DNA from: an uncultured Caryophanales bacterium
GTDB taxonomy: Bacteria > Bacillota_I > Bacilli_A > RFN20 > CAG-288
Direction of reading: 5' to 3'
NCBI GenBank assembly: GCA_905211645.1
Contig: CAJMBK010000001.1
Coordinates: 124,001-188,000, forward strand
Length of the DNA stretch: 64,000 bases
Shown: piece after piece, positions 34,612-44,550 of the stretch
Numbering within the stretch: position 1 is the first letter of the stretch
How the letters are laid out: the number at the start of each line of letters is the position of its first letter
Notes under the pieces: generated by a model
Database searches by the model: none
Told to the model about the DNA's origin: nothing
Seen by the model: only the letters and a program-made list of their open reading frames with translations
Program-made: the position numbers and the translations under genes

Positions 34612-36600
34612 ATGATAACTTATGATGCTAGTCATCCATTTGAGCTTGTAAGTTCTTATAAACCTACCGGTGACCAACCTCAAGCAATTCAAGCATTGTT
34701 AGACGGATTAAAAGCCAACAAACAATTCCAAGTTTTGCAAGGTGCAACAGGTACTGGTAAAACTTTTACTATTGCCAATGTTATTTACGGTGCTCAAAGA
34801 CCAAGTTTAGTTATCGTCCACAATAAAACTTTAGCCGCTCAGCTTTATTCTGAATTGAAAGAGTTATTCCCTAAGAATAGAGTTGAATATTTCATTTCAA
34901 ACTTTGACTTCTACCGACCTGAAGCCTACATGCCAAAGACTGATACTTACATCGAAAAAGAAGTTAAATCCAACATGGAAATTGAAATGATGAGAGCGAG
35001 TGCTGTTAATTCTCTTCTTGAAAGAAGAGATACAATTGTTGTTTGCTCAGTTGCTTCAATATATGGTTTAACAGATCCTGATGAATACGAAGGATTAGTT
35101 TTTGATTTAAGAGTTGGTGAAGAATTTGATAGAAAGACAGTGGGTTACAAACTCCTTGAAGGTCAATATGCAAGAAATGATATTTCAAGAGATCCAGGTA
35201 CCTTCTCAATTAGAGGTGATATTGTTGATATTGTTCCATGTAACAATCAAAACACTTTAATTAGAATCACCTTAGATTTTGATGAAATTGAATCAATTGA
35301 TGAAATTGATCTCGTCACTGGTGAATTCATTAAAACATATGAGAAATACCAAGTATTTCCATGCTATGAACACGCTTCTAGTACAAAAACTATTCGAAGT
35401 GTCTGTGCAGATATTGCTAGAGAGCTTGAAGCAAGATACAAATTCTTCATGGATGAAGATAAGCGTTTGGAAGCAGAAAGAATCGACCAGAGAACTAGAT
35501 TCGATATTGAGAGTTTACTTGAACAAGGTTATTGTTCCGGTATGGAAAACTATTCAAGATACTTTGACGGAAGAAAAGAAGGTGAAATGCCATTCACAAT
35601 TTTTGACTACTTCCCAAAAGATATGCTTTTATTTGTTGATGAATCTCACGTTACTTTCTCACAAATTAAAGGTATGTACTTCGGTGATAGATCAAGAAAA
35701 GAAACATTGGTTGAATATGGTTTTAGACTTCCATCCTGTCTTGATAATAGACCTTTAAAGTTCGATGAATTTGAAAGTAAAATCGTTAATTGTATTTGCA
35801 CTTCAGCTACACCTGGAGATTATGAACTTGGCAAAACTAATGGTGAAAAGATTGAACAAATCATCCGACCAACCGGTTTGTTAGATCCAGTAATTGAAGT
35901 TAGAAGTTATAAGAATAACCCAGTTTTCGATTTGATGGAAGAAATCAAAAAGGGAGCTGAGAAGAATGAACGAACTCTTGTCATTACTTTAACTATTAAA
36001 GATGCAAAGAACTTAACCGAATTCTACAAACAAAACGGATTGAAAGTTGCTTACATTCAGCACGAAGTTAAGACTTTGGAAAGAACTGAAATTATTTATA
36101 AGTTAAGAAAAGGAATCTATGACTGCGTCATTGGTATTAACCTTTTAAGGGAAGGTCTTGATATCCCTGAAGTTAGTTTGATTGCAATTTTTGACGCAGA
36201 TAAGGAAGGTTTCTTACGTTCAACAAGATCACTTATCCAGATTGTTGGTCGTGCAGCTAGAAATGAAAATGGTCATGTCATCATGTATGCAGATACAATC
36301 AGTGATTCTATGAAAGAAACAATCGATGAAACAAAACGTAGAAGATCTATTCAAGAAGCATACAATAAAGAACATAACATTACTCCCAAAACTATTGTTA
36401 AACCAATTTTGGAACCAGTTCATATTATTGATACAGTTAAAGGTAAGGATATCGATGCTAAAACTTTATCTCGTACTGAACTTCAAAATGAAATTAAGAA
36501 GTTGCAGAAGGAGATGAAGAAGAGAGCTCACGATATGGATTTCGAAGCTGCAGCAGAATTAAGAGATATCATTATCGAATTACAAGGACAATTAAAATAA
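34612..36600 (+). CDS. uvrB: Excinuclease ABC subunit B
   Basis: Damage-verifying helicase of nucleotide excision repair, working with UvrA and UvrC (neither is in the window before 36.6 kb). Walker A GATGTGKT at residues 44-51, DESH box in FVDESHVTFSQ, C-terminal helicase motifs ending GRAARN, and a UVR domain at the very end (about 625-660) that contacts UvrC. Length 662 is standard. ATG follows AAGGAGG, 12 bp after the protease gene. A terminator closes the unit, which seems to run from prfB or secA. Confidence 0.97.
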   Translation: MITYDASHPFELVSSYKPTGDQPQAIQALLDGLKANKQFQVLQGATGTGKTFTIANVIYGAQRPSLVIVHNKTLAAQLYSELKELFPKNRVEYFISNFDFYRPEAYMPKTDTYIEKEVKSNMEIEMMRASAVNSLLERRDTIVVCSVASIYGLTDPDEYEGLVFDLRVGEEFDRKTVGYKLLEGQYARNDISRDPGTFSIRGDIVDIVPCNNQNTLIRITLDFDEIESIDEIDLVTGEFIKTYEKYQVFPCYEHASSTKTIRSVCADIARELEARYKFFMDEDKRLEAERIDQRTRFDIESLLEQGYCSGMENYSRYFDGRKEGEMPFTIFDYFPKDMLLFVDESHVTFSQIKGMYFGDRSRKETLVEYGFRLPSCLDNRPLKFDEFESKIVNCICTSATPGDYELGKTNGEKIEQIIRPTGLLDPVIEVRSYKNNPVFDLMEEIKKGAEKNERTLVITLTIKDAKNLTEFYKQNGLKVAYIQHEVKTLERTEIIYKLRKGIYDCVIGINLLREGLDIPEVSLIAIFDADKEGFLRSTRSLIQIVGRAARNENGHVIMYADTISDSMKETIDETKRRRSIQEAYNKEHNITPKTIVKPILEPVHIIDTVKGKDIDAKTLSRTELQNEIKKLQKEMKKRAHDMDFEAAAELRDIIIELQGQLK

Positions 36601-36603
36601 ATG

Positions 36604-36642
36604 AAAATGCCGTAACCATTCACTTTGGCTACGGCAATTTTA
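36604..36642. terminator. Bidirectional terminator between uvrB and ECF gene
   Basis: 10-bp stem TGCCGTAACC / GGCTACGGCA with one mismatch, flanked by ATTTT on the plus strand and by CATTTTCAT on the minus strand. Confidence 0.75.
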
Positions 36643-36643
36643 A

Positions 36644-37516
36644 TTATTTAGTTTCTTCTGTGTTATTAGTTTCTGTATTTTCTGAAGTATTTTTGACTTC
36701 AACTTTTTCTGTTGAAGCGTTATCTAAAACATCTGGAGTTTCAGATTTGATTTCAACTGCTTGAGCTTCTTGAGTATTTTCGAGTTGCTTAACTTCTGGA
36801 TTTTCGATTTGTTGAACAACTTCTTCGACATCTGTAGGTTTGTTATCATCAACAATTTCAACTTTGGTGACTTCTTTTTTCTTGTTGAAGTATGCAAGAT
36901 TTGAACCAATCTTGTCTTCTTTAACTAAGGTTTTAACAATCATACAGATTGATGGACCTAAGACAAGATTTAAGCAGAATTCGAGAATGAAGTTGACACC
37001 GATGAATGTTAAGAACAAGTATTGAACTGGGGTTTGACCTGCATCTTGACCACCACTTGATAATAAATTACCAAAGAATAATGCACAACCTGCTGCAAAG
37101 ATTCCTGTATTAACAATTGGAGTGATGATAGCTGCTGCAAAACAAGCGGTTTTGAAGAATTTTTTATATAACAATTGGAAGACTAAGCCAGCGAGTGCAC
37201 CTGCAACAGAAGTTTTAATTAAGCAGAGGAATACAGTTGCCCATGCGTTGATAGGCATGAAGACTGACAAAGTAGATGGAGATAAAATAATAACGATACC
37301 TAAAACGAAACCTGTAATTGCACCGCCTGAAACACCATATAAAATTGATGCTAATACGAGTGGTACTAAGGCGAAGTTGAATGAAACACCACCAACTGAT
37401 GGAGTGTAGTTAGCAATGACCTGTAAAACAACTACGAGTGCGACTAAAACACTAATACCGCAGATTTTTCGAACTAATAAACTATTGTTGGACCTTGTCC
37501 TTAAAACACTATTCAT
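36644..37516 (-). CDS. ECF transporter S component (substrate-binding subunit)
   Basis: Vitamin- or cofactor-capture membrane subunit of an energy-coupling-factor transporter; it shares the EcfA/EcfT module encoded elsewhere. Residues 15-200 hold six hydrophobic helices with the S-component look (FNFALVPLVLASILYGVSGG, then GFVLGIVIIL). The vitamin cannot be told. The last 80-90 residues form an acidic Glu/Asn/Thr-rich cytoplasmic tail that is not part of the normal fold. A good promoter lies just upstream; no riboswitch was recognised in the short leader. Confidence 0.82.
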   Translation of the reverse strand: MNSVLRTRSNNSLLVRKICGISVLVALVVVLQVIANYTPSVGGVSFNFALVPLVLASILYGVSGGAITGFVLGIVIILSPSTLSVFMPINAWATVFLCLIKTSVAGALAGLVFQLLYKKFFKTACFAAAIITPIVNTGIFAAGCALFFGNLLSSGGQDAGQTPVQYLFLTFIGVNFILEFCLNLVLGPSICMIVKTLVKEDKIGSNLAYFNKKKEVTKVEIVDDNKPTDVEEVVQQIENPEVKQLENTQEAQAVEIKSETPDVLDNASTEKVEVKNTSENTETNNTEETK

Positions 37517-37543
37517 AATATTCTCCTTCTAAATAGCCGTAAT

Positions 37544-37571
37544 ATTATATCATTTTAAAATCCTAGGTCAA
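37544..37571 (-). promoter_or_regulatory. Promoter of the ECF S-component gene
   Basis: Minus strand TTGACC (37571-37566), 16-bp spacer, TATAAT (37549-37544), 28 bp from the start codon; leader of about 20 nt with AAGGAG. Confidence 0.75.
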
Positions 37572-37609
37572 ATTTTAGTTGACAGATTTTAAATGTGTAA
37601 TCATTTTTA

Positions 37610-37635
37610 CGAAAAAAGACGGTTTTCACCGTCTT
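37610..37635 (-). terminator. Terminator of the CNNM/trmFO/topA unit
   Basis: Minus strand AAGACGGT-GAAA-ACCGTCTT with a GAAA tetraloop, then TTTT. It overlaps the stop codon of the last gene. Confidence 0.88.
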
Positions 37636-38959
37636 AATTGTCTTTTTTATCTTTCTGTTCATCTTCGCTCTTATCTTGTTTGACTAACAATTTCTTAACA
37701 GTCTTATGTTTACCAAGAGCGATGACTTTCATGGTTAAATCTTTATAGTGGATTACATCGCCAACGCTAGCGAATCTATCATCAAGTAATTCAATGATAA
37801 AACCACCAACTGTGACATATTCTGTATCGATTTCTTCATCATTAATATCGAATAAATCGAAGAAATCTTCAAGGTTCATACCACCATCGATGATATAACT
37901 ACCATCTGATTTTTCGCTTACTGGATTATCAGGATCATCTGTTTCATCCCAGATTTCACCAACGATTTCTTCCAAAATATCTTCGATAGAAATTAAACCA
38001 TCAGTGCCACCATATTCATCTAAGACGATAGCAATGTTTTGCTTTGTATCGTAGAATTGTTTTAAACAATCATTAATTTCAGTACTTCTTGGGATGAAAG
38101 TGATAGGTTGAATGATACTTTCAATTGATTCAGTTTTATTCTCTAACATCAATCTAACAATATCTTTACTTCTTACGAAACCGATAATGTTGTCGATATT
38201 TTCATCATAAACTGGAATTCTTGAATGTTGATAAGTCTTAGAATTCTTACAAATTTCGTGAAGAGGTTTTGTTTTATCGATTGCATAAATCTTGGATCTA
38301 GGAGTCATGATTTCATAAGCTTCAGTTGAAGCGTAATCGATTGTGCCTCTTAAAAGTTCAGCTTTATCTTCATCGATAATACCTTTTTCTTCAATTTCAT
38401 CGACCATTTCATGAAGTTCATCATCTTTAATTTGGATGTCTTTCATGTAATGAACTAATGGGAAAGATAAGATATTTCCAAAACCACCAACGATGAAGGT
38501 GATTGGGATTGTGATGCAGTAACAAACAAGTAATGGCATTGAGAACCATCTTGTAAGTTTGTAGTTGTAAATTCTTCCAAGTGATTTAGAGATAATTTCA
38601 CCGAAAGTAATCTTCAAGACAAGCATTGTCATAGAAGCGGCTAAACCGAATATTTCTTGTGTATCAGGATCAGAATTAACACCTAAAGCTAATACACAGA
38701 TTTGAATACCTAACAATGTTGAGAAGGTATCAAGAGCAGCGTTAACTGTATCGTTGAAGAACAAGATACAAGAAATAGTTTTATCGTAGTTTTTCTCTAA
38801 GCTAATTGCTCTTTTCAAGGAACTGGATGGTCTAACTTTGTAGTCGTTCTGCATTTTATGCAATGAAGTACTACCGTAAGCCATGTCAGATGATGAGAAG
38901 AACATTGATAAGAAGAGCAAGACGATAAGGATAATCACATATGTAATAACTAATTCCAT
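37634..38959 (-). CDS. CNNM/CorC (hemolysin C-like) membrane protein with CBS pair
   Basis: 441 residues. An N-terminal DUF21/CNNM membrane domain (about 1-180, four helices, starting with SMFFSSSDMAYGS), a CBS-domain pair (about 200-330; ITFIPRSTEINDC and EYGGTDGLISIEDILEE), and a C-terminal CorC_HlyC domain (about 350-425). Family members take part in Mg or Co efflux and resistance. ATG 38959 is chosen for AAGGAG just ahead; a reading from 39016 would run back into the previous gene. It follows its paralogue after 1 bp, so the two may form a heteromer. Confidence 0.88.
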   Translation of the reverse strand: MELVITYVIILIVLLFLSMFFSSSDMAYGSTSLHKMQNDYKVRPSSSLKRAISLEKNYDKTISCILFFNDTVNAALDTFSTLLGIQICVLALGVNSDPDTQEIFGLAASMTMLVLKITFGEIISKSLGRIYNYKLTRWFSMPLLVCYCITIPITFIVGGFGNILSFPLVHYMKDIQIKDDELHEMVDEIEEKGIIDEDKAELLRGTIDYASTEAYEIMTPRSKIYAIDKTKPLHEICKNSKTYQHSRIPVYDENIDNIIGFVRSKDIVRLMLENKTESIESIIQPITFIPRSTEINDCLKQFYDTKQNIAIVLDEYGGTDGLISIEDILEEIVGEIWDETDDPDNPVSEKSDGSYIIDGGMNLEDFFDLFDINDEEIDTEYVTVGGFIIELLDDRFASVGDVIHYKDLTMKVIALGKHKTVKKLLVKQDKSEDEQKDKKDN

Positions 38960-38960
38960 A

Positions 38961-40082
38961 CTATTGATTCTCCTTTTGCAATTGAGGTGCTGCTGACTGT
39001 GCAAAGACTTGTTCACCGACTAATTCGTCGAGTAAGTCTTCCATGGTAATCATACCTACAACTTCATCTCGATCATTTTTAACAATAGCGATATGAACTT
39101 TTTCGCTGTTAAGTTGATCAAAAATGTCTGGGATTGAATCAGTTTCTTTAACGTAAATAGGTTGTGTTAAACAACTTCTGATATCCAAATGTGGGTCTTC
39201 TGTGAACTCTTTGAAGTAGCTATTAACGTTTAAAATACCGATAATGTTATCTTTGTCTTCAAAATAAACAGGGAATCTTGAGTAGACATTACTCATGATA
39301 AACTTGTTTAAAGAGTCAGTTGTTAATCCCTTTAAATCAATAGAAACAATCTTATCTTTTGGAGTTAAGATGTTTGAAATCTTGATTGAATCTAATGCGA
39401 ATGCCCTTTTTAAGATGTTCAATTCATTAGGTTCAAATAATGATTCTTCTTTCTCGTTGATATTTTCATCATTGACTGCAGTATCTGCTTGTTCGATAAA
39501 CTCTTCTTTAGTGAAGATGTTATCTTCTTTAATCTTGAAGATTTTATGAACAGCTTTAAGAATTAAACTGAAGATGTAAATAACTGGGAATAGTAAGTAG
39601 TAACAAATTATATCTGGCCAAGCAAGAATGTACGCCATTCTGTTTGGGAAAGTCTTCGACAGAATTTTAGGAACAGTGTCTGAAACAACATAAATCAAAC
39701 ATGCCATGATAATTGTTGAGATGATACCAACAACTTCCTCTTGGTATGTGTTGATGAAAATGTTGTAGAACAAAACTGTAGAGAAGGTTGTCATCAAAGT
39801 TTGAACAATGTTGTTACCGACTAAAACAGTAATTAAAGTATTGTCAAATTTTTCAACTAACTTAACGATAATTTTCGCTGTTAGTTTACCTTCATCTGCG
39901 AGAACTTTAAAATGATATTTGTTACAGTTACTAAAAGCATTTTCTGATGCACTGAAAACACCAGAAACAATCAATAAAATGGCAATAACGAGCCAGGCAG
40001 CCCAAGTAGGCATGCCATAAACGGTCTCATTGACCTGTGTAGTATTACTTAAAAATAAATTAAAATTTGAGTACGGATCCAT
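38961..40082 (-). CDS. CNNM/CorC-like membrane protein with CBS pair, lacking CorC_HlyC domain
   Basis: 373 residues, paralogue of the next gene. A CNNM domain with four helices (first near residues 27-46, GVFSASENAFSNCN right after) and a CBS pair (about 225-355; EVVGMITMEDLLDELVG), but the protein stops after the CBS domains and has no C-terminal CorC_HlyC domain. It lies 46 bp after trmFO with no clear ribosome binding site at ATG 40082, so translation start is less certain. Likely partner of the longer paralogue. Confidence 0.84.
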   Translation of the reverse strand: MDPYSNFNLFLSNTTQVNETVYGMPTWAAWLVIAILLIVSGVFSASENAFSNCNKYHFKVLADEGKLTAKIIVKLVEKFDNTLITVLVGNNIVQTLMTTFSTVLFYNIFINTYQEEVVGIISTIIMACLIYVVSDTVPKILSKTFPNRMAYILAWPDIICYYLLFPVIYIFSLILKAVHKIFKIKEDNIFTKEEFIEQADTAVNDENINEKEESLFEPNELNILKRAFALDSIKISNILTPKDKIVSIDLKGLTTDSLNKFIMSNVYSRFPVYFEDKDNIIGILNVNSYFKEFTEDPHLDIRSCLTQPIYVKETDSIPDIFDQLNSEKVHIAIVKNDRDEVVGMITMEDLLDELVGEQVFAQSAAPQLQKENQ

Positions 40083-40128
40083 ATTTAAAATAAATTTTGC
40101 AAAAATATTATCAAAAAATCAAGAATTA

Positions 40129-41409
40129 TTATTTGACGTTTTTGGTCTTCCAAGCCTTAATGGCTTGCAATGATTCGTCATAAACTCTTTCTTTATCTTT
40201 CTTATTTGGTGAATATAAAATGCCGTAAGTTGCATTCATTGGAGCAAAATGTTTTGGACTTGTCATAACTAAGTAGTTAACTAAAGAACCTAACATTGTG
40301 TTAAGTGGAATGTAACCTGGCTCTTTTCCTTCTAAGTAATCTCTAACATAGAAGCTGACAAGTAAACCCATTGCTGCAGATTCAACATAACCTTCAACAC
40401 CTGATAATTGACCGGCTAAAAAGATGTTAGGTTTTGCTTTCAAAGAAAGATTTCTATTTAAAACAGCTGGTGCATTAACACATGTGTTTTTATGCATTAA
40501 ACCAAATCTAGCAAATTTAACATTTTCTAAACCTGGAAGAGAAGTGATCAATTCCTTTTGCGCTTGATAGGTTAAATTTGTTTGGAAACCAACCATGTTA
40601 TACAAAGTTTTAGCAGCATCATCCTGTCTTAATTGGATAACGGCAAAGACATCTTTATCTTCTGTGATTCCTTTTGGAGACATTGGACCAAATCTAAGTG
40701 TGTTTGGACCTCTTGAAGCAATAACTTCAATTGGTAAACAACCTTCAAAATGGGAGTTATCATGTGTCATAACTTTTGGAGATGACAATAATTTATCAAC
40801 AAAATCAAAGTATTGATCTTTATTTAAAAGGATATTCAAGTAGTTTGAGTTTTCGTCACCAACTTTGTATTTACTACCTTTAACCATTTTTGAAGTATCC
40901 ATGGTTGAAGCGAATAATAGTGGTGAAGCAGCATCAAAGAATGAGAAAAATGAATTTCCAATAACTGACATCAATGAATTACTTAAAGCAGAACTGGTTA
41001 ATGGACCAGTTGCTAAAATTGTGGGTTCATCAGTTAACTCAGTGTATTCTTTAGAGATAATCTTGATGTTAGGATTATTTTTAATTTTCTCAGTGATATA
41101 ACCGGAAAACTTTTCTCTATCGACAACTAAGTCATCACTTCCTTCAATTCGAGCAAAATTAGCAGCTTCCATGAATAAAGAACCAAGAGATTCCATTTCA
41201 GACTTTAAAAGTCCTGAAGCATTTGTTTTCAAATAGGATTTGAAAGAGTTTGAGCAAACTAATTCTGCTAATAAATCTTTAGAAGATTGAGCCTCATTCA
41301 TTGAATCAGGCTTTGTATCATATAAATGAACTTCATAACCAAGTTTAGCAAGTTGATAACTTGCTTCACAACCTGCTAAACCAGCTCCAATAACATTAAT
41401 TTTCTTCAT
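40129..41409 (-). CDS. trmFO: Methylenetetrahydrofolate-tRNA-(uracil-5-)-methyltransferase
   Basis: Flavoenzyme that makes m5U54 (T54) in the T-loop of tRNAs with methylene-THF as carbon donor. N-terminal FAD motif INVIGAGLAGCEASYQLAK at residues 4-22, the conserved LVCSNSFKS near 50-58 with a Cys thought to act in catalysis, and the C-terminal GQLSGVEGYVESAAMG. 426 residues, normal length. It starts inside the end of topA (14-bp overlap), the order seen in Bacillus (topA-gid). Confidence 0.96.
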   Translation of the reverse strand: MKKINVIGAGLAGCEASYQLAKLGYEVHLYDTKPDSMNEAQSSKDLLAELVCSNSFKSYLKTNASGLLKSEMESLGSLFMEAANFARIEGSDDLVVDREKFSGYITEKIKNNPNIKIISKEYTELTDEPTILATGPLTSSALSNSLMSVIGNSFFSFFDAASPLLFASTMDTSKMVKGSKYKVGDENSNYLNILLNKDQYFDFVDKLLSSPKVMTHDNSHFEGCLPIEVIASRGPNTLRFGPMSPKGITEDKDVFAVIQLRQDDAAKTLYNMVGFQTNLTYQAQKELITSLPGLENVKFARFGLMHKNTCVNAPAVLNRNLSLKAKPNIFLAGQLSGVEGYVESAAMGLLVSFYVRDYLEGKEPGYIPLNTMLGSLVNYLVMTSPKHFAPMNATYGILYSPNKKDKERVYDESLQAIKAWKTKNVK

Positions 41410-43564
41410 CTTCTTCTTTCTTTTGTGGCTTCAAGCTTTCAGTGTAATCACACTCTGGGAAGTTTGAGCAAGCGAGGAATGAGATACGACCTTTCTTAGT
41501 GTGTTTAACGATCATATGACCTTTACCACACTTAGGACAAATTCTACCACCTTCTACTTGAGGTTTTTCATTGCCTTCGATGTATCTACATTTAGGGAAA
41601 TTATCGCAAGCGACAAATTCACCTCTATTTGAATGTTTGACAACTAAACGACCGCCACATTTTGGACAGACTTTACCTTCAACATATTCTTTTTCTTTCT
41701 TTTCAATGTATTTACATTGTGGGAAGCCAGAACATGCGACAAACATACCGTATTTAGAATGTTTTTCAATTAAAGGTCTTCCACACATTGGGCAAAGTCT
41801 ACCGACTTCTTTATCTTTAATCTTCTCCATATTTTGCAATGCATTTTCATACATTGGGAAGAATTCATCACAAAAGTCCTTCAAAAGTTTATTTCTTGAA
41901 GAGTCACCAGCAACAACATGATCCAAATCGGATTCCATGCTTGCTGTGTATGATGCAGAGATGAATTTAGGGAAGAATTCAGATAATTTTTCAACTGTTA
42001 AGATACCTTGTTCTGTTGGAGTTAAAGTACCTTTTGAAACATCAGCGTATTTTCTATCTTCCAATGTTGCGATTGTAGAAGCATAAGTTGAAGGTCTTCC
42101 AATACCATTCTCTTCCATCAAACGGACAATTCTACCTTCAGTATATCTAAGTGGTGGCTTAGTGAAATGTTGAGTAGGAATTGTCTTATCGAGTTCAATT
42201 TCTGAACCGATAGTTAAATTAGGTAATTCGCTATCCTTTTGATATGTTTCATAATCACCATAAACTTTGGAATAACCATCGAAAACGTTCTTGTAAGCTT
42301 TTGCTTCAAATAGATAACCGTTTCCTTCCAAGGTTAAAGTTGTGACATCATCTTCTTTATTTGACATCAAAGATGATAAGGCACGTGCATAAATCAACTT
42401 ATATAATGCTAATTCATCTTTTGTTAAGAAAGGTTTCAAAACTTCAGGTGTTAGAGATAAATCTGTAGGTCTGATAGCTTCGTGACCATCTTGGATATTC
42501 TTACTAGATTTTTCTTTATGGATCTTACCTAAATATTTTTCACCGTAGTTATCTAAGATATATTGATTTGCTGATTCAACAAATTCTGGAGAAAGTCTTT
42601 CAGAGTCGGTACGCATGTAGGTAATTAAACCTTTGAATGTGCCATCAATCTCCTTTCCTTCATAAAGATGTTGAGCAATTAAAGCAGTCTTCTTGGTTGA
42701 AAAATGATATTGAGAGAATGCTGCTTGTTGCATTGTTGATGTAGTAAAAGGCGATTTCGATTTACTTTTAACTCGCTTAGTTTCCAAATCTTTAACTTTG
42801 AATTCTTTAGGAAGAGCAGCAATGATTGATTCCATTTCTGCTTGAGAACCAATCTTTTGCTTGTTTACGTCTTCTTCAGATTTGTTGGTAGTTTCAATTT
42901 CTCTATCAACAAATTTGATTTCCTTTTCAGAGTCCTTATATCCTTTTAATGTAGCAACAACTTTTTCATCGTTGAAGAGACCAGCAAGAGTCCAGTATTC
43001 TTCACTTTGGAAGGCTTGGATTTCTTTTTCTCTATCAACTAAGAATTTAAGTGTAACGGATTGAACTCTACCTGCGGAACGGGATTTAATCTTGGAGTGA
43101 AGCAATGTAGATAATTTGAAACCGATGATTCTGTCAATAATTCTTCTTGTTTCTTGGCTAGCAACAAGATTCATATCGATAGTTCTTGGATTCTCCATTG
43201 CTTTCAAGATTGCAGATTTGGTAACTTCATGGAATTCAAGACGCTTAGTTGTATCAATAGGTAAACCTAAAACTTCAGCGATGTGCCATGAAATAGCCTC
43301 ACCTTCTCTATCAGGGTCGGTTGCAAGAATGACTTCGTCAGCATTTGCCATTGCTTTCTTAAGTTTCTTAACAACGTCTTTTTTATCAGCAGGAATTACA
43401 TAATTAGCTTTAAAATTATTTTCAATATCGACACCGAGACCACCTTTACCAGTTGTAGCTAAATCTCTAATATGACCAAGAGAAGCTTCAACTTGATAAT
43501 CAGATCCTAATATTTGAGATATTGTATGAGTTTTTGTTGGAGACTCGACGATAATTAACTTCAT
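41396..43564 (-). CDS. topA: DNA topoisomerase I
   Basis: Type IA enzyme that relaxes negative supercoils. N-terminal Toprim domain (IIVESPTKTHTI at 4-15, ATDPDREGEAISWH near 80-93), catalytic Tyr316 in ITYMRTDSERLS, GIGRPSTYAS later in the core, and three C-terminal zinc fingers (CPMCGRP, CPKCGGR, CPKCGKG). 722 residues. It has its own promoter after dprA and is followed by trmFO with a 14-bp overlap. Confidence 0.97.
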   Translation of the reverse strand: MKLIIVESPTKTHTISQILGSDYQVEASLGHIRDLATTGKGGLGVDIENNFKANYVIPADKKDVVKKLKKAMANADEVILATDPDREGEAISWHIAEVLGLPIDTTKRLEFHEVTKSAILKAMENPRTIDMNLVASQETRRIIDRIIGFKLSTLLHSKIKSRSAGRVQSVTLKFLVDREKEIQAFQSEEYWTLAGLFNDEKVVATLKGYKDSEKEIKFVDREIETTNKSEEDVNKQKIGSQAEMESIIAALPKEFKVKDLETKRVKSKSKSPFTTSTMQQAAFSQYHFSTKKTALIAQHLYEGKEIDGTFKGLITYMRTDSERLSPEFVESANQYILDNYGEKYLGKIHKEKSSKNIQDGHEAIRPTDLSLTPEVLKPFLTKDELALYKLIYARALSSLMSNKEDDVTTLTLEGNGYLFEAKAYKNVFDGYSKVYGDYETYQKDSELPNLTIGSEIELDKTIPTQHFTKPPLRYTEGRIVRLMEENGIGRPSTYASTIATLEDRKYADVSKGTLTPTEQGILTVEKLSEFFPKFISASYTASMESDLDHVVAGDSSRNKLLKDFCDEFFPMYENALQNMEKIKDKEVGRLCPMCGRPLIEKHSKYGMFVACSGFPQCKYIEKKEKEYVEGKVCPKCGGRLVVKHSNRGEFVACDNFPKCRYIEGNEKPQVEGGRICPKCGKGHMIVKHTKKGRISFLACSNFPECDYTESLKPQKKEEDEEN

Positions 43565-43590
43565 AATATTAATACCTCTTTTCGCATTGA

Positions 43591-43620
43591 TTATTATTGA
43601 TAATCGGTGTCAAATGTCAA
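43591..43620 (-). promoter_or_regulatory. Promoter of topA-trmFO
   Basis: Minus strand TTGACA (43620-43615), 18-bp spacer, TAATAA (43596-43591). A second TTGACA begins 7 bp downstream. Confidence 0.5.
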
Positions 43621-43672
43621 GCAAAAATAATTTCGCTTTTCCTTTATTCTATATTATATAGAATAAGAAAAT

Positions 43673-44497
43673 TTACTCGATTTCGGCTAGATATTCCTTT
43701 TTATCAAATTTCTTTGGAAGTAAGTTTTTGATGTCTTTTGCAGAGTTGATTAGATAGGCTCCGTCTTTAATTGCGTTGTTAGTTAATTGGAAATCATCCA
43801 CTCTTTGAGGAAGGCAACAGATTGTTTTACCCATCTGCAATGCATAGCGTAAAGTGATACTTGTTCCAGACTTATCCTTTGCTTCTGGGATGAAAATTAA
43901 GTCAGCCATAGCAGCGATAATTCTATTTCGTGGTGGGAAATGTTCTGCTAATGGTTCAACCATGCAAGGATATTCGGAAACAACTAAACCTTTTCCAGAT
44001 GAGCAGTACTCATAAATATCTTTAGAATTATTAGGATAATAACGATCGATTCCATTTCCCATAACTGCAATTGTAGGTTTATTGTATTTCATTGCGAGTC
44101 TGTGAGCGATTGAGTCAATACCATAAGCCATACCGGAAACAATGACGATATTATCAATTGTTTTAATAAGCTCCTCTAAAAAATCCTCAGTGTACTTTGT
44201 TGAGTAGTGATTTGGATTTCGAGTACCTACAACTGAGACTCTTATATATTTATCAGATAATAGGTCTTTATTTCCGTAATAGAAAAGCGCAATAGGAGGT
44301 TGAGGAGTCTCCCTGAAGTAATCTGGATACTCTCTTTCTCCAATTACAATGCACGGTGTTTTGCACTGGATGTTGCATTCATTGAGCTCCTCATCAGTGA
44401 ATCTTTTCTTTTCCTTAATAATAGCGAACTCGGTATTCCAGTCCCCTTTTCCGTAGTAAGCTACATTTCTTAATAATGTTTGTCTATCAATAACCAT
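43673..44497 (-). CDS. dprA: DNA-processing protein DprA (Smf)
   Basis: Loads RecA on incoming single-stranded DNA during natural transformation. The Rossmann-like core is clear: VSVVGTRNPNHYSTKY near 88-103, IVSGMAYGIDSIAH near 118-131, VMGNGIDRYYP near 143-153 and FPPRNRIIAAMAD near 186-198. 274 residues: core plus short flanks, without the extended C-terminal winged helix of some homologues. AAAGGAG precedes ATG. Lies between rnhB and topA as in Bacillus. No competence uptake genes are in the window. Confidence 0.94.
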   Translation of the reverse strand: MVIDRQTLLRNVAYYGKGDWNTEFAIIKEKKRFTDEELNECNIQCKTPCIVIGEREYPDYFRETPQPPIALFYYGNKDLLSDKYIRVSVVGTRNPNHYSTKYTEDFLEELIKTIDNIVIVSGMAYGIDSIAHRLAMKYNKPTIAVMGNGIDRYYPNNSKDIYEYCSSGKGLVVSEYPCMVEPLAEHFPPRNRIIAAMADLIFIPEAKDKSGTSITLRYALQMGKTICCLPQRVDDFQLTNNAIKDGAYLINSAKDIKNLLPKKFDKKEYLAEIE

Positions 44498-44550
44498 AAA
44501 TTATTTCTCCTTTCACCCTATATATCGCATGAGAGAAGAAAAAATTTAAA

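Noticed and set aside
42861..43403. Reading frames on the plus strand opposite topA
   Set aside because: They are antisense to a conserved gene, have no ribosome binding sites and no recognisable product.
43644..43666. Palindrome TTATTCTAT-N5-ATAGAATAA after dprA as a terminator
   Set aside because: No T run follows on the minus strand (AAGG instead), so it is not an intrinsic terminator; it could be an operator, but there is no further support.
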